Assembly (NCBI RefSeq): GCF_028069655.1
Contig: NZ_JAMCOS010000001.1
Location: 5,052,001-5,116,000, forward strand
Origin: Acidovorax sp. NCPPB 4044
GTDB taxonomy: Bacteria; Pseudomonadota; Gammaproteobacteria; Burkholderiales; Burkholderiaceae_C
Reading direction: 5' to 3'
Length of the DNA: 64,000 nucleotides
How positions within the stretch are numbered: position 1 is the stretch's first letter; each line of letters begins with the position of its first letter. Below, in pieces: positions 54,889-63,373 of this stretch. The notes beneath the pieces are model-generated. The model did no database searches. It saw only the letters and a list, made by a program, of their open reading frames with translations, and was not told where the DNA came from. Made by a program: the position numbers and the translations under genes.

Positions 54889-56280
54889 ATGACCTCCACG
54901 ACCGCCCTCTACGCCCAGCGCCGCGCCCACCTCGCCTCCCTGCTGGGCGAAGGCGGCATCGCTATCGTGCCCACCGCTCCCGAGCGCATCCGCAACCGCG
55001 ATACCGACTACCTGTACCGGCACGACAGCTACTTCTACTACCTGACCGGGTTCACCGAGCCGCAGGGCTGGCTGGTGCTCACGGCCGAGGGGCATGCCAC
55101 GCTCTTTTGCCAGCCCAAGGACCTCGAGCGCGAGATCTGGGACGGCTACCGCCTGGGGCCGGAGGCCGCGCCCGGCGCGTTGGGCGTGGATGCCGCGCAT
55201 TCGGCAACGCAGCTGGAGGCACTGCTGCCCCGCCTGCTGGAGAACCGGGAGCGCGTGTGGTTTCCGTTCGCCACGCACGAAGGCCTGGCGGCGCGCGTGG
55301 ACGGCTGGCTGCAGAAGGTGCGGGCTCGCGTGCGCTACGGCGCGCTGTGCCCGGCGCAGCAGGGCGATCTGTGCACGCTGCTGGACGAGATGCGCCTCAT
55401 CAAGGATGCGCACGAGCAGGATGTGATGCGACGCGCCGCGCGCATCAGCGCCGAGGCCCACATCCGCGCCATGCAGTGCAGCGCCCGCATGCTGCGCGCG
55501 GGAGAGGATGTGCGCGAATACCACCTCGATGCCGAACTGCTGCACGAATTCCGGCGCCAGGGATCGCAGGCCGTGGCCTATAACTCCATCGTTGCCGCGG
55601 GCGCCAATGCCTGCGTGCTGCACTACCGCGCAGACGCCGCCCCGCTGCGCGCGGGCGAGCTGGTGCTGATCGATGCCGGCTGCGAGCTCGATGGCTACGC
55701 GAGCGACATCACGCGCACCTTCCCTGCCGACGGCCGTTTCACGGGGCCGCAGCGCGATGTGTACGACCTCGTGCTGGCGAGCCAGCACGCGGCCGTGGCG
55801 GCCACCCGGGCCGGCGCGCGCTTCAACGACCCGCACGACGCCACCGTGGCCGTGCTGGCGCAGGGCCTGCTCGACCTGGGGCTGCTCGACCGCAACCGCT
55901 TCGGCTCCGCGCAGGACGTGATCGAGCAGCGCGCCTATTTCCAGTTCTACATGCACCGCACGGGCCACTGGCTCGGCATGGACGTGCACGACTGCGGCAG
56001 CTACGTCGAGCCCACGGAAGTGGGGCAGACCAGCGAGCGCCGCGACCCGCTCTCGGGCGAGGCCATCACCAACCGCCCCAGCCGCATCCTGCGCCCGGGC
56101 ATGGTGCTGACCATCGAGCCGGGGCTCTACATCCGCCCCGCGCCGGGCGTGCCCGAGGCGTTCCACCACATCGGCATCCGCATCGAGGACGATGCCATCG
56201 TGGCTGAAGGAGGCTGCGAGCTGATCACGCGCGGCGTGCCGGTCGAGGCGGACGAGATCGAGGCGCTGATGCGCAGCTGA
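54889..56280 (+). CDS. pepP: Xaa-Pro aminopeptidase
   Basis: A 463-residue M24B metallopeptidase that removes N-terminal residues preceding proline. The N-terminal domain contains DTDYLYRHDSYFYYLTGFTEPQGWLVL. The metal ligands lie in LVLIDAGCELDGYASDITRTFP (two Asp), FYMHRTGHWLGMDVHDCG (His), VLTIEPGLYIRP (Glu) and IGIRIEDDAIV (Glu). The length equals E. coli PepP plus a little. The start ATG 54889 is immediately before MTSTTALY; the frame extends 39 codons upstream without a site. Confidence 0.95.
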   Translation: MTSTTALYAQRRAHLASLLGEGGIAIVPTAPERIRNRDTDYLYRHDSYFYYLTGFTEPQGWLVLTAEGHATLFCQPKDLEREIWDGYRLGPEAAPGALGVDAAHSATQLEALLPRLLENRERVWFPFATHEGLAARVDGWLQKVRARVRYGALCPAQQGDLCTLLDEMRLIKDAHEQDVMRRAARISAEAHIRAMQCSARMLRAGEDVREYHLDAELLHEFRRQGSQAVAYNSIVAAGANACVLHYRADAAPLRAGELVLIDAGCELDGYASDITRTFPADGRFTGPQRDVYDLVLASQHAAVAATRAGARFNDPHDATVAVLAQGLLDLGLLDRNRFGSAQDVIEQRAYFQFYMHRTGHWLGMDVHDCGSYVEPTEVGQTSERRDPLSGEAITNRPSRILRPGMVLTIEPGLYIRPAPGVPEAFHHIGIRIEDDAIVAEGGCELITRGVPVEADEIEALMRS

Positions 56281-56360
56281 ACCGCGCACGCACCCGTCCG
56301 GCACGGCTCCATGGAGCCGCACGAAACGTGCGGCGGAGCGTCGGCAGGTTGCGTTTCCCG

Positions 56361-56768
56361 TCAGCCCGGCGCCCCGACCTGCTGGACCAGTTGCATGGCG
56401 AAGCGGCCATGTCCCACCGACCAGTCGGAATAGTCGTTCTCGTGCATGAAGATGAACACGTCGGCCGGGGACACGTGCGCCATCGCCTCGAGATTGCCGG
56501 CAATGCCGGCATACAGGGCGCGCTTCATGGCGTCGCTGCGGCCGCGGCGCAAGGTGATCTCCACGACCACCACGCCGTTCGAGCGCACCACTCCGTTGAA
56601 GCTGCGGCTGAAAGCGAATTGCCCGGGCGCGTAGGCGGTGACCATGTTGAACAGTTCGTCTTGCGGCATGCCGATGCCATCGACCAGGGCTTGGTGGATG
56701 GCCTGGACAACCGCATCGCGTTCGGTGGGCGGCGTTGCCTGGGGAAGGTAGGTGTGGATGAAAGGCAT
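56361..56768 (-). CDS. Tautomerase-family protein
   Basis: A 135-residue tautomerase-superfamily protein related to malonate-semialdehyde-decarboxylase-like enzymes. It starts MPFIHTYLPQ; the proline right after the initiator methionine is the catalytic base once methionine is removed. Later VVVEITLRRGRSDAMKRALYAGI and the C-terminal DVFIFMHENDYSDWSVGHGRFA match the family. It is divergent from a LysR gene, which is likely its regulator. Confidence 0.88.
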   Translation of the reverse strand: MPFIHTYLPQATPPTERDAVVQAIHQALVDGIGMPQDELFNMVTAYAPGQFAFSRSFNGVVRSNGVVVVEITLRRGRSDAMKRALYAGIAGNLEAMAHVSPADVFIFMHENDYSDWSVGHGRFAMQLVQQVGAPG

Positions 56769-56875
56769 GGGAGTTGGGTTCCTGTCTGGACAATAGGCAC
56801 GGCCCACTGCTCGGGCCGCGTCTTGTTGATTTTTCTCGGTTTCATCCGCTGCAAAAAGCGATTTATCCTCACGAT

Positions 56876-56898
56876 CTATGTGCAACCAGATCACATAG
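56876..56898. promoter_or_regulatory. Palindrome upstream of the LysR gene
   Basis: CTATGTG (56876-56882), 9 bases, CACATAG (56892-56898): a perfect inverted repeat 5 bp before the LysR start and 107 bp before the divergent tautomerase gene. LysR regulators bind such dyads near their own start and at the divergent target. It also covers the position of the regulator's ribosome site. Confidence 0.62.
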
Positions 56899-56903
56899 AA
56901 ACG

Positions 56904-57812
56904 ATGCCACGCCGCCTCCCGCCCCTGGGTGCCCTGCGCGCCTTCGAAGCCGCGGCCCGCCTGGGCCGCATGACGGCGGCCGCCGAAGAGTTGTCGGTAT
57001 CGCCAGGGGCCATCAGCCGCCAGGTGCGGCAACTCGAAGACCATCTGGGGCTGCCGCTGTTCGGCGGGACCAGGGCGCGGCCGACGCTCACCGCCGCTGC
57101 GCGCACCCTGCAACCCGTGCTGACCACTGCTTTCCAGCAGATCGAGGACACGGTGCGGGCCCTGGGCGATGCCCGCCAGGGCCCGCTGGACGTGGCCTGC
57201 TTCAGCACCTTCACGGCCAAATGGCTGATCCCGCGGTTGTTCGACTTCCATGCGCAACACCCCGGGATCGAAGTGCGCCTGTGCACCACTGACACAGGCA
57301 CCGATGCCGGCCGTGAAGGTTGTGATCTGCTCATCACCGCGGAGGACGCTGCAGGTGCTCCGCGCGAGGGCGCGGCCTCCGTGCATCTGTTCCAGGAACG
57401 CCTGGGGCCTGTGCTGTCGCCCGTGCTGGCTGCGCGCAGCGGTGTGCTGCGCACGCCTGCCGACCTCGCGGGCCTGCCCCTCCTGCACGCGCGTGCGCGG
57501 CGTGGCGCCTGGGCCGCCTGGGCCGCATCCGCCGGCGCGGAGTGGCCCCGGGCGGTTGCAGACGCCGGTCCTGTGTATGAGCACTACTACTTCACGCTGG
57601 AGGCCGCCGTGCGCGGCCTGGGGGTTGCCTTGGCCCCGTGGCATCTGGTGATGGACGATGTGCGCGCAGGGCGCCTGGTGGCGCCCTGCGGTTTTGCTGC
57701 TTCGGGATACGACTACATCGCGTTGCGCCGCACGACCGCAGTCCATCCCCGGCTCGATGCGTTCTGTCAGTGGCTGACGGCGCAAGCCCAGGCCATGCCC
57801 CAGCCGCAATAG
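56904..57812 (+). CDS. LysR-family regulator (GcvA-like)
   Basis: A 302-residue LysR-type regulator. The N-terminal helix-turn-helix reads LGALRAFEAAARLGRMTAAAEELSVSPGAISRQVRQLEDHLGLPLF, with the usual GcvA-like motif. The C-terminal effector domain includes CFSTFTAKWLIPRLFDFHAQHPGIEVRL. The inducer is unknown. It likely regulates the divergent tautomerase gene. It has no ribosome site of normal strength because the palindrome covers the leader. Confidence 0.9.
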   Translation: MPRRLPPLGALRAFEAAARLGRMTAAAEELSVSPGAISRQVRQLEDHLGLPLFGGTRARPTLTAAARTLQPVLTTAFQQIEDTVRALGDARQGPLDVACFSTFTAKWLIPRLFDFHAQHPGIEVRLCTTDTGTDAGREGCDLLITAEDAAGAPREGAASVHLFQERLGPVLSPVLAARSGVLRTPADLAGLPLLHARARRGAWAAWAASAGAEWPRAVADAGPVYEHYYFTLEAAVRGLGVALAPWHLVMDDVRAGRLVAPCGFAASGYDYIALRRTTAVHPRLDAFCQWLTAQAQAMPQPQ

Positions 57813-57898
57813 ACGGCGCACGGAAACGGCGGCGCCGCCGGATGCGACCGTGCGCGCAGGACGCTGCGAGCGGCGATGTGCGGATTCATTTCAGTTGA

Positions 57899-58189
57899 CG
57901 CCGCAGGCTGCATTTCCTGGAAGTCGATCCGGCGCTGGTGGTGGAGGTGGTGACGGGCGGCCCGATGGACAGCGGCTATTTCCAAGCCAAGGCAGCTGCC
58001 ATCCTGGCGGACAGTCATGCCGCCAGCTTTTCCATCGCCAACGCGGTGAAGGACGCCCGTCTTGTTGTCGATGGCGCGGCGGTGGTCGGCGTGTCGGTGG
58101 ATGGGGCCCGGGCCGGCCTCAAGCGTTTCGAGCGTGCCCTGGCTGCCGGGCACGGCGACAAGGACATGGCGGCGTCCTATCTCGCCTGA
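57899..58189 (+). pseudogene. Remnant of an NAD(P)-dependent beta-hydroxyacid dehydrogenase
   Basis: A C-terminal fragment of about 96 codons with an in-frame stop at 57896 just before it and no start. The reading is LHFLEVDPALVVEVVTGGPMDSGYFQAKAAAILADSHAASFSIANAVKDARLVVDGA..., the C-terminal helical domain of 3-hydroxyisobutyrate/6-phosphogluconate-type dehydrogenases, including the KDARL lysine/aspartate block and GHGDKDMAA end. The nucleotide-binding half is absent. It is a decayed gene between the LysR gene and pyk. Confidence 0.75.
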
Positions 58190-58283
58190 ACCGTCCGGGC
58201 ACGGCAAGGTCGGCTGGCTCGCGGCCCTGGCATCGGATGGCGACAGCCTGCACCGGGCTGCAGACAGGCGCCCGTACCCGGCA

Positions 58284-58321
58284 TGTAACCGTTTCCGTGC
58301 CAGAATTGAAACCCGATTACA
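58284..58321. promoter_or_regulatory. Imperfect dyad upstream of pyk
   Basis: TGTAA...GTTTC...GAAAC...TTACA: two nested 5-bp inverted repeats (58284-88 with 58317-21; 58291-95 with 58308-12) around a 12-base centre. It lies 32 bp before the pyk ATG and ahead of its AAGGAG site. It could be an operator or a leader hairpin. Confidence 0.45.
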
Positions 58322-58353
58322 TGCTGACCGCCATCCAACAAGGAGACACCCCG

Positions 58354-59790
58354 ATGCGCATCCGCCGAGCCACCAAGATCGTCGCCACCCTGGGCCCCGC
58401 GTCGAGCGATCCGGTCCTGCTGGAGCGAATGATCGCCATGGGTGTGAACGTGGTGCGGCTCAATTTCAGCCACGGCACGGCACAGGACCACATCGACCGG
58501 GCAGAGAAGGTGCGCGCCGCGGCACAGCGCGCTGGCCGCGAGGTGGCCATCATGGCCGACCTGCAGGGGCCGAAGATCCGCGTGGGCAAGTTCGCCGAAG
58601 GCAAGGTCTGGCTGGAGCCCGGCACGCCGTTCGTTCTCGATGCCTCCCGCACCGAGCCGGGCGACCTGGCCGGCGTGGGCCTCGACTACAAGGAGCTGCC
58701 ACGCGACGTGAGGCCCGGCGACGTGCTGTTGCTCAACGACGGCCTCATCGTGCTCACGGTGAACGCGGTGCGCGGCGAGCAGGTGCTCACCACCGTGCGC
58801 GTGGGGGGCGAGCTGTCCAACAACAAGGGCATCAACAAGCAGGGCGGCGGCCTCACGGCGCCGGCGCTCACGGCCAAGGACATGGAAGACATCCGCACCG
58901 CGATGAGCTTCCAGGCCGACTATGTGGCCGTGAGCTTTCCCAAGAATGCCACCGACATGGAAATGGCGCGCCAGCTCTGCAACGTGGCCGCGGCGGAGTA
59001 CCGCCACAAGCCGGGGCTGATCGCGAAGATCGAGCGCGCTGAGGCCGTGCCGCGCCTGGAGGAGATCCTGCGCGTGTCCGACGGCATCATGGTGGCGCGC
59101 GGCGACCTCGCCGTGGAGGTGGGCAATGCCGCCGTGCCGGCGCTGCAGAAGAAGATGATCCGCATGGCGCGCGACATGGACAAGGTCGTCATCACTGCCA
59201 CGCAGATGATGGAGAGCATGATCACCAACCCCGTGCCCACGCGGGCGGAGGTGAGCGACGTGGCCAACGCCGTGCTGGACGGCACCGACGCCGTGATGCT
59301 GAGCGCCGAGACGGCCGCCGGCCGCTACCCGCTGGAGACGGTGGAGGAGATGGCCAAGATCTGCGCCGCCGCCGAGGCCGCGGAAGACCCCGAGCGGGAT
59401 TCCGATTTCACGGGCCAGACGCTGGGCCGCATCGACCAGTCCATCGCCATGGGCGCGCTGTTCACGGCGCACCACCTGGGCGCCAAGGCCCTGGTGGCAC
59501 TCACGGACAGCGGCTCCACCGCGCTCTGGATGAGCCGCCACCGCATCCACATCCCGATCTACGCGCTCACGCCCAAGGTGGCCACGCAGCGCAAGATGGC
59601 GATGTACCGCAACGTGCGGCCGCTGCTCATGGACACCAGCGTGGACCGCGACACGGCGCTGGAGCAGGCGGAAGGCCACCTCAAGAACCGCAACATCGTG
59701 CAGCAGGGCGATCTCTACGTGATCACCTGCGGGGAGCCGATGGGTGCTCCGGGTGGAACCAATATGCTGAAGATCTGCCGCGCCGGCTGA
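58354..59790 (+). CDS. pyk: Pyruvate kinase
   Basis: A 478-residue pyruvate kinase: phosphoenolpyruvate plus ADP to pyruvate plus ATP. The start RRATKIVATLGPASSDP, MADLQGPKIRVGKF, the active site lysine in GLIAKIERAEAV and the metal-binding IMVARGDLAVEVG are present; VITATQMMESMITNP and AVMLSAETAAGRYPLETVEEMA follow. ATG 58354 is 9 nt after AAGGAG; an in-frame ATG at 58321 is possible. Its last 68 bp overlap the convergent PAP2 gene. In relatives fba usually sits close by; here two PAP2 and two regulatory genes intervene. Confidence 0.96.
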   Translation: MRIRRATKIVATLGPASSDPVLLERMIAMGVNVVRLNFSHGTAQDHIDRAEKVRAAAQRAGREVAIMADLQGPKIRVGKFAEGKVWLEPGTPFVLDASRTEPGDLAGVGLDYKELPRDVRPGDVLLLNDGLIVLTVNAVRGEQVLTTVRVGGELSNNKGINKQGGGLTAPALTAKDMEDIRTAMSFQADYVAVSFPKNATDMEMARQLCNVAAAEYRHKPGLIAKIERAEAVPRLEEILRVSDGIMVARGDLAVEVGNAAVPALQKKMIRMARDMDKVVITATQMMESMITNPVPTRAEVSDVANAVLDGTDAVMLSAETAAGRYPLETVEEMAKICAAAEAAEDPERDSDFTGQTLGRIDQSIAMGALFTAHHLGAKALVALTDSGSTALWMSRHRIHIPIYALTPKVATQRKMAMYRNVRPLLMDTSVDRDTALEQAEGHLKNRNIVQQGDLYVITCGEPMGAPGGTNMLKICRAG

Positions 59791-60313
59791 TCCAGGCCCG
59801 CACGGCCAGGCCAGCCAGCCAGGCGCTGCCGGCCCCCACGAGAGCGCCGGCCAGCACATCCGAAGGCATGTGCACGCCCAGGCAGATGCGGCTCCAGCCC
59901 ATCGCGGCCGCCAGCGCATAGGCCAGCCACCGCCAGCCGGGAGCCTGGCCGCGCGCCAGTCCGAGCGTGAGACCGCGCGCCAGCGCGAAGGCGGTTGCCG
60001 CGTGCATGCTGGGGAACCCCGGGCGCGCGCCCATTTCGATCCACTGCAGGCCCAGGCCCCACTGCGCGGGGCGCGCGATCGGAACCATCGCACGGAAGCC
60101 GCGCACGGCGCACCAGGCCACCAGCAGCGAGAGCGCGCCCCAGACCACGGCGCGCCGCGTGGCGGCCTGACCGCGTGCGAGTTCCAGCACCATCAGGAGC
60201 CCCGCGAAGACGGGAAGGTCCTGCGACAGCCACCGCGCCACGGCCACCACGGCCGGCGGCGTGGCCGCCGTGGCGTTCAGCGCCAGGAAGAGGGCGGTAT
60301 CAAGTGCGAGCAT
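59723..60313 (-). CDS. PAP2-family phosphatase (second of pair)
   Basis: A 196-residue membrane phosphatase of the PAP2 family. Motifs: a diverged first motif (FRAMVPIARPAQWG, with Arg-Pro), PGFPSMHAATAFALARG (second motif with PSxH-like SMH), and GWSRICLGVHMPSDVLAGALVGAG (third motif RxxxxxHxxxD). Five hydrophobic segments surround these. Family members dephosphorylate lipids such as phosphatidate, undecaprenyl-PP or lipid A. It overlaps the first PAP2 gene by 14 nt and pyk by 68 nt (convergent). The substrate is unproven. Confidence 0.88.
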   Translation of the reverse strand: MLALDTALFLALNATAATPPAVVAVARWLSQDLPVFAGLLMVLELARGQAATRRAVVWGALSLLVAWCAVRGFRAMVPIARPAQWGLGLQWIEMGARPGFPSMHAATAFALARGLTLGLARGQAPGWRWLAYALAAAMGWSRICLGVHMPSDVLAGALVGAGSAWLAGLAVRAWISRRGRSSAYWFHPEHPSAPRR

Positions 60314-61064
60314 GCGATGCGCCTTCGGATGGCAGGACGCTGTCGGAGGGGGCATGGCGGAGGCACAGCAGGCCCGCTGCCAGATCGCAGGCCCAGCCCG
60401 CGGTCCAGCAGAGCCACCCGGTCCAGAGCGTGTGGCTCATGAAATGCGCTCCGCGCACCTGCTGGGCTGCGCCCAGGATCAGCCCTGCGGCGATCGAAGC
60501 CGCCAGCCACCAGCGCGCCGGGCCGGGGTGCCGGTGGCGCAGCGCGAAATAGCCGCCCAGGAAGGCGAAACCGGCCGAGGCATGCCCCGCCGGAAAGCAG
60601 TGGCCACTGCCGCCATCGAAGATGCCGCGCGACCAGTGCGAGACATAGCGGGCCATGCCGCCGAACTCGGCCAGGTCCCAGGGGCAGCTGGTCGCGCTGG
60701 CCTGCTTGAAGGCCGTGACCACGCCCAGCGCGATGAGGGCACTGGCGGCCATCTGTGCGCGTTCAGCGGTCGAGAGCCGGCGCAGCCAGCCGACGGGCCA
60801 CCAGACCGACGCGGCCAGCAGCACCATGAGCACCCAGGCTGCGCGGCGCGCGCCTTCGTGCATGACGGACGCGAAGAACCAGTCGTCGCGCAGCGGGAAT
60901 CCGCCGCCGTTGCCGAACACCCGGGCCAGCGCCAGGTCGAACGCGGTGGTGTCCCAGGCGATCAGGAGGCCCAGGGCCAGGGTTGTCCAGAACAGGGGAG
61001 CGAGTGGATGGGGCGGGGCGGACGGGGCACGGGGTGCGGAAGGCGGGGCGGTCGGAGCGGTCAT
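60300..61064 (-). CDS. PAP2-family phosphatase (first of pair)
   Basis: A 254-residue membrane PAP2 protein. The catalytic motifs are KQASATSCPWDL (motif one), GHCFPAGHASAGFAFLGG (motif two, AGHASAG) and RGAHFMSHTLWTG (motif three, RxxHFxSH). It is the LpxE/LpxT-like kind with a long N-terminal hydrophobic part (LFWTTLALGLLIAWDTTAFDLALARVFG). Divergent from a two-component system with a CTTAA-N6-CTTAA box between them; regulation by that system is likely. Confidence 0.9.
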   Translation of the reverse strand: MTAPTAPPSAPRAPSAPPHPLAPLFWTTLALGLLIAWDTTAFDLALARVFGNGGGFPLRDDWFFASVMHEGARRAAWVLMVLLAASVWWPVGWLRRLSTAERAQMAASALIALGVVTAFKQASATSCPWDLAEFGGMARYVSHWSRGIFDGGSGHCFPAGHASAGFAFLGGYFALRHRHPGPARWWLAASIAAGLILGAAQQVRGAHFMSHTLWTGWLCWTAGWACDLAAGLLCLRHAPSDSVLPSEGASHART

Positions 61065-61088
61065 GGGGCGCGACCTTAGGGGCCCCCT

Positions 61089-61104
61089 CTTAACATCGCC
61101 TTAA
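61089..61104. promoter_or_regulatory. PmrA/QseB-type direct repeat box
   Basis: CTTAA (61089-61093), 6 bases, CTTAA (61100-61104): an exact match to the CTTAA-N6-CTTAA consensus for PmrA and QseB. It lies between the PAP2 gene (minus, start 61064) and the response regulator (plus, start 61164). This suggests control of both transcripts by the adjacent response regulator. Confidence 0.75.
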
Positions 61105-61163
61105 CACCCCACGAAGGGCTGCCGCCCATGGCCGCGGGGCGCCGGCGCCGCCACAATGGCGCC

Positions 61164-61862
61164 ATGAGAATCCTCGTGGTCGAAGACGACGGCGGCATCG
61201 CCGCGGGCCTGCGGGCCAACCTCCAGCAGAGGGGCTACGCCGTGGACGTGTGCGGCACCGTGGCCGAGGCCTGGAGCGCGCTGCGCGCCGAGCGCTTCGA
61301 TGCGGTGCTGCTGGACCTCGGCCTGCCCGACGGCGATGGCGCAGAGCTGCTGACGCGGCTGCGCCAGGCGTCGCCGGCCGTGCCCGGCGGCCAGCCCGCA
61401 CGGCTGCCGGACCCGGCCACCCCGGTGCTGATCCTCACGGCGCGCGACCAGGTGCACCAGCGCATCGCGGGCCTGGACCAGGGAGCGGACGACTACCTGG
61501 CCAAGCCCTTCGACGTGGACGAACTCGAGGCGCGCCTGCGGGCCCTGCTGCGGCGTGCGGCGGGGCGGGCCTCGCCGGTCATCCGCCTGCACGATCTGGA
61601 GTTGGACCCCGCGGCGCGCACGGTGCGGCGTGCGGGGCAACTGGTGGAAATGTCGCCGCGCGAGTTCTCCGTGCTGCTGGTGCTGCTCGATGCGCGCGGC
61701 CGCGTGCTCTCGCGCCAGCAGATCGAAGAGCGGCTCTACAACTGGCAGAGCGGCGTCGAAAGCAACGCCATCGAGGTGCACGTGCACCACCTGCGCAAGA
61801 AGCTCGGCAGCGAGCGCATCCAGACCATGCGCGGCGTGGGCTATTTCATCCCGCAGGAATGA
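61164..61862 (+). CDS. OmpR-type response regulator (PmrA/QseB-like)
   Basis: A 232-residue response regulator. The receiver starts MRILVVEDDGGIAAGLRANLQQRGYAV, with phosphoacceptor Asp in AVLLDLGLPDGDG (near residue 51) and conserved Lys in DDYLAKPFDVDEL. The C-terminal winged helix has MSPREFSVLLVLLDARGRVLSRQQIEERLY...NAIEVHVHHLRKKLG...RGVGYFI. A Pro/Gly insert lies in the receiver after RQASPAVPGG. It is coupled to the histidine kinase. The PmrA-type box upstream matches its expected DNA target. Confidence 0.93.
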   Translation: MRILVVEDDGGIAAGLRANLQQRGYAVDVCGTVAEAWSALRAERFDAVLLDLGLPDGDGAELLTRLRQASPAVPGGQPARLPDPATPVLILTARDQVHQRIAGLDQGADDYLAKPFDVDELEARLRALLRRAAGRASPVIRLHDLELDPAARTVRRAGQLVEMSPREFSVLLVLLDARGRVLSRQQIEERLYNWQSGVESNAIEVHVHHLRKKLGSERIQTMRGVGYFIPQE

Positions 61863-61873
61863 GGAGGCGCCCC

Positions 61874-63268
61874 GTGGCAGCGCTGTCTCCTACTTCCGCG
61901 CGCATTCCCTCCCTCACGCGGCGCCTGCTGCTCTGGACCCTGGGCGCCCTGCTGGCCGTCTGGGCCAGCTTCGTGGGCATGGCCTACCTCACCGGCATCG
62001 AGGAGGCCGACGAGCTGACCGACGGCCATCTGGCCAGCGTGGCCGCGCTGCTGCTCAACCTGCGGCCGGGCGAGACCGTCACCCCGTCCGAGGCCACGCG
62101 CCGCGCGCCGACGCCCTGGCTGAAGGCGCACGATTACCAGCAGTCGCTCAATGTCGTGCAGTGGGACGCCGACGGCCGCCTGCTGTCGCACAGCGGCGAT
62201 GCGCCGCTGCCGCCGTTCGATACGCCCGACGGCTTCGCCACGCTGCACCTGGGTGCGAAGCCCACGCCCTGGCGCAGCTTCTCCCAATGGGACGAAACGC
62301 GCTCGCGCAAGGTGGTCGTGCTGCTGGATCTGGAAGAGCGCGACGATCTGGCGGAGGACATCGCCGGGCAGATGGTGGAGCCCGGCCTGTGGCTGCTGCC
62401 CGTGGTCATGCTGGTGCTGGGTTTTGCCGTGCGGCGCGGGCTGCGGCCGCTCTACACGCTCTCGCACGACGTGGCGGCGCTGGACGTGGCCGGGGCCGAG
62501 CGCCTCTCCACGGGCGGCACGCTGCGCGAATTCGAATCGGTGGTGGCGTCCATCAACACGCTGCTCGACCGGCAGCAGGCGGCGCTGGTGCGCGAGCGCC
62601 GCCTGGCCAACGAGGTGGCGCACGAGCTGCGCACGCCGCTCTCGTCCATCGTGCTGCAGGCCCGGGCGCTGGGCGGCGGGCTGGACGGCCCCGCGCAGGC
62701 CGAGGCGCTGGCGCGCATCGGGCAGGACGCGCTGCGCGCCGGCCATGTGCTCAACCAGTTGCTGGCACTGGCCCGCGCCAGCCGCACCCGCCTGGACGAA
62801 CTGGAGGCCGAGGTGGACCTCGCGGCGCTGGCGCGCGATGTGGCGGCCGACCATGTCCAGGTGGCGTGGCAGCACGGCGCCACCCTCGGCGTCGCGGCTT
62901 CGGGCCCGGTGGCCGTGCGCGGCAACGCCGTGCTGCTGGAGATGGCGCTGCGCAACCTGGTGGAAAACGCGTTGCGCCACACGCCCGCCGGCACGCGCGT
63001 GGAGATCCAGGCCGGCCCGCTCGAAGGCGGCGGCGCCTGCCTGCAGGTGTGCGATGACGGCCGCCGCGCGGCCACCGGGGAGATTGGCACGGCGGCCCCG
63101 GCCCCGGCGCGCGCTCCCGTGGACAGCCTGCACCTGGGGCACGAAATCATCGCCCGCGTGGCCGAGGCGCACGGCGGCCGGTTCCGCGAAATGCCTGCGC
63201 CCGCGCCTTTCACCACGTGTTACGGTGTGGAATTGAGGACCGCTCCGGGGCCGGATGCCACCGGCTAA
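61874..63268 (+). CDS. Sensor histidine kinase with degenerate ATP lid (QseC/PmrB-like)
   Basis: A 464-residue membrane histidine kinase. The first membrane segment follows SLTRRLLLWTLGALLAVWASFVGMAYL, then a periplasmic domain of about 120 residues and a second segment near WLLPVVMLVLGFAV. H box VAHELRTPLSSIVLQARALGGG has the phosphoacceptor His. N box NLVENALRHTPAG is normal, but the G1 part reads QVCDDGRRAATGE and the G2 part LHLGHEI, so the glycine-rich lid is degenerate. GTG 61874 has AGGAGG 6 nt upstream; ATG 61859 overlaps the regulator stop and is a possible alternative. Confidence 0.88.
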   Translation: MAALSPTSARIPSLTRRLLLWTLGALLAVWASFVGMAYLTGIEEADELTDGHLASVAALLLNLRPGETVTPSEATRRAPTPWLKAHDYQQSLNVVQWDADGRLLSHSGDAPLPPFDTPDGFATLHLGAKPTPWRSFSQWDETRSRKVVVLLDLEERDDLAEDIAGQMVEPGLWLLPVVMLVLGFAVRRGLRPLYTLSHDVAALDVAGAERLSTGGTLREFESVVASINTLLDRQQAALVRERRLANEVAHELRTPLSSIVLQARALGGGLDGPAQAEALARIGQDALRAGHVLNQLLALARASRTRLDELEAEVDLAALARDVAADHVQVAWQHGATLGVAASGPVAVRGNAVLLEMALRNLVENALRHTPAGTRVEIQAGPLEGGGACLQVCDDGRRAATGEIGTAAPAPARAPVDSLHLGHEIIARVAEAHGGRFREMPAPAPFTTCYGVELRTAPGPDATG

Positions 63269-63275
63269 AATGATC

Positions 63276-63294
63276 CGGTTACCAAGCGGTTACC
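63276..63294 (+). repeat. Direct repeat upstream of fba
   Basis: CGGTTACC-AAG-CGGTTACC: two identical 8-mers 80 bp before the fba start. A similar TGTAACCG (reverse of CGGTTACA) occurs in the pyk leader at 58284-58291. It could be a regulator site shared by the two glycolytic genes. Confidence 0.5.
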
Positions 63295-63373
63295 ACCGCC
63301 GGCTTCTGCCGAATGCGCCGGTCCTCTGCACGGGCCGCGACGTCCATCCCCACCCTTGAATGGAACCACCCCC

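Noticed and set aside
57938..58189. Reading frame treated as a functional small gene
   Set aside because: It lacks the catalytic nucleotide-binding half, has an in-frame stop upstream and only a GTG with no ribosome site; it is a remnant.
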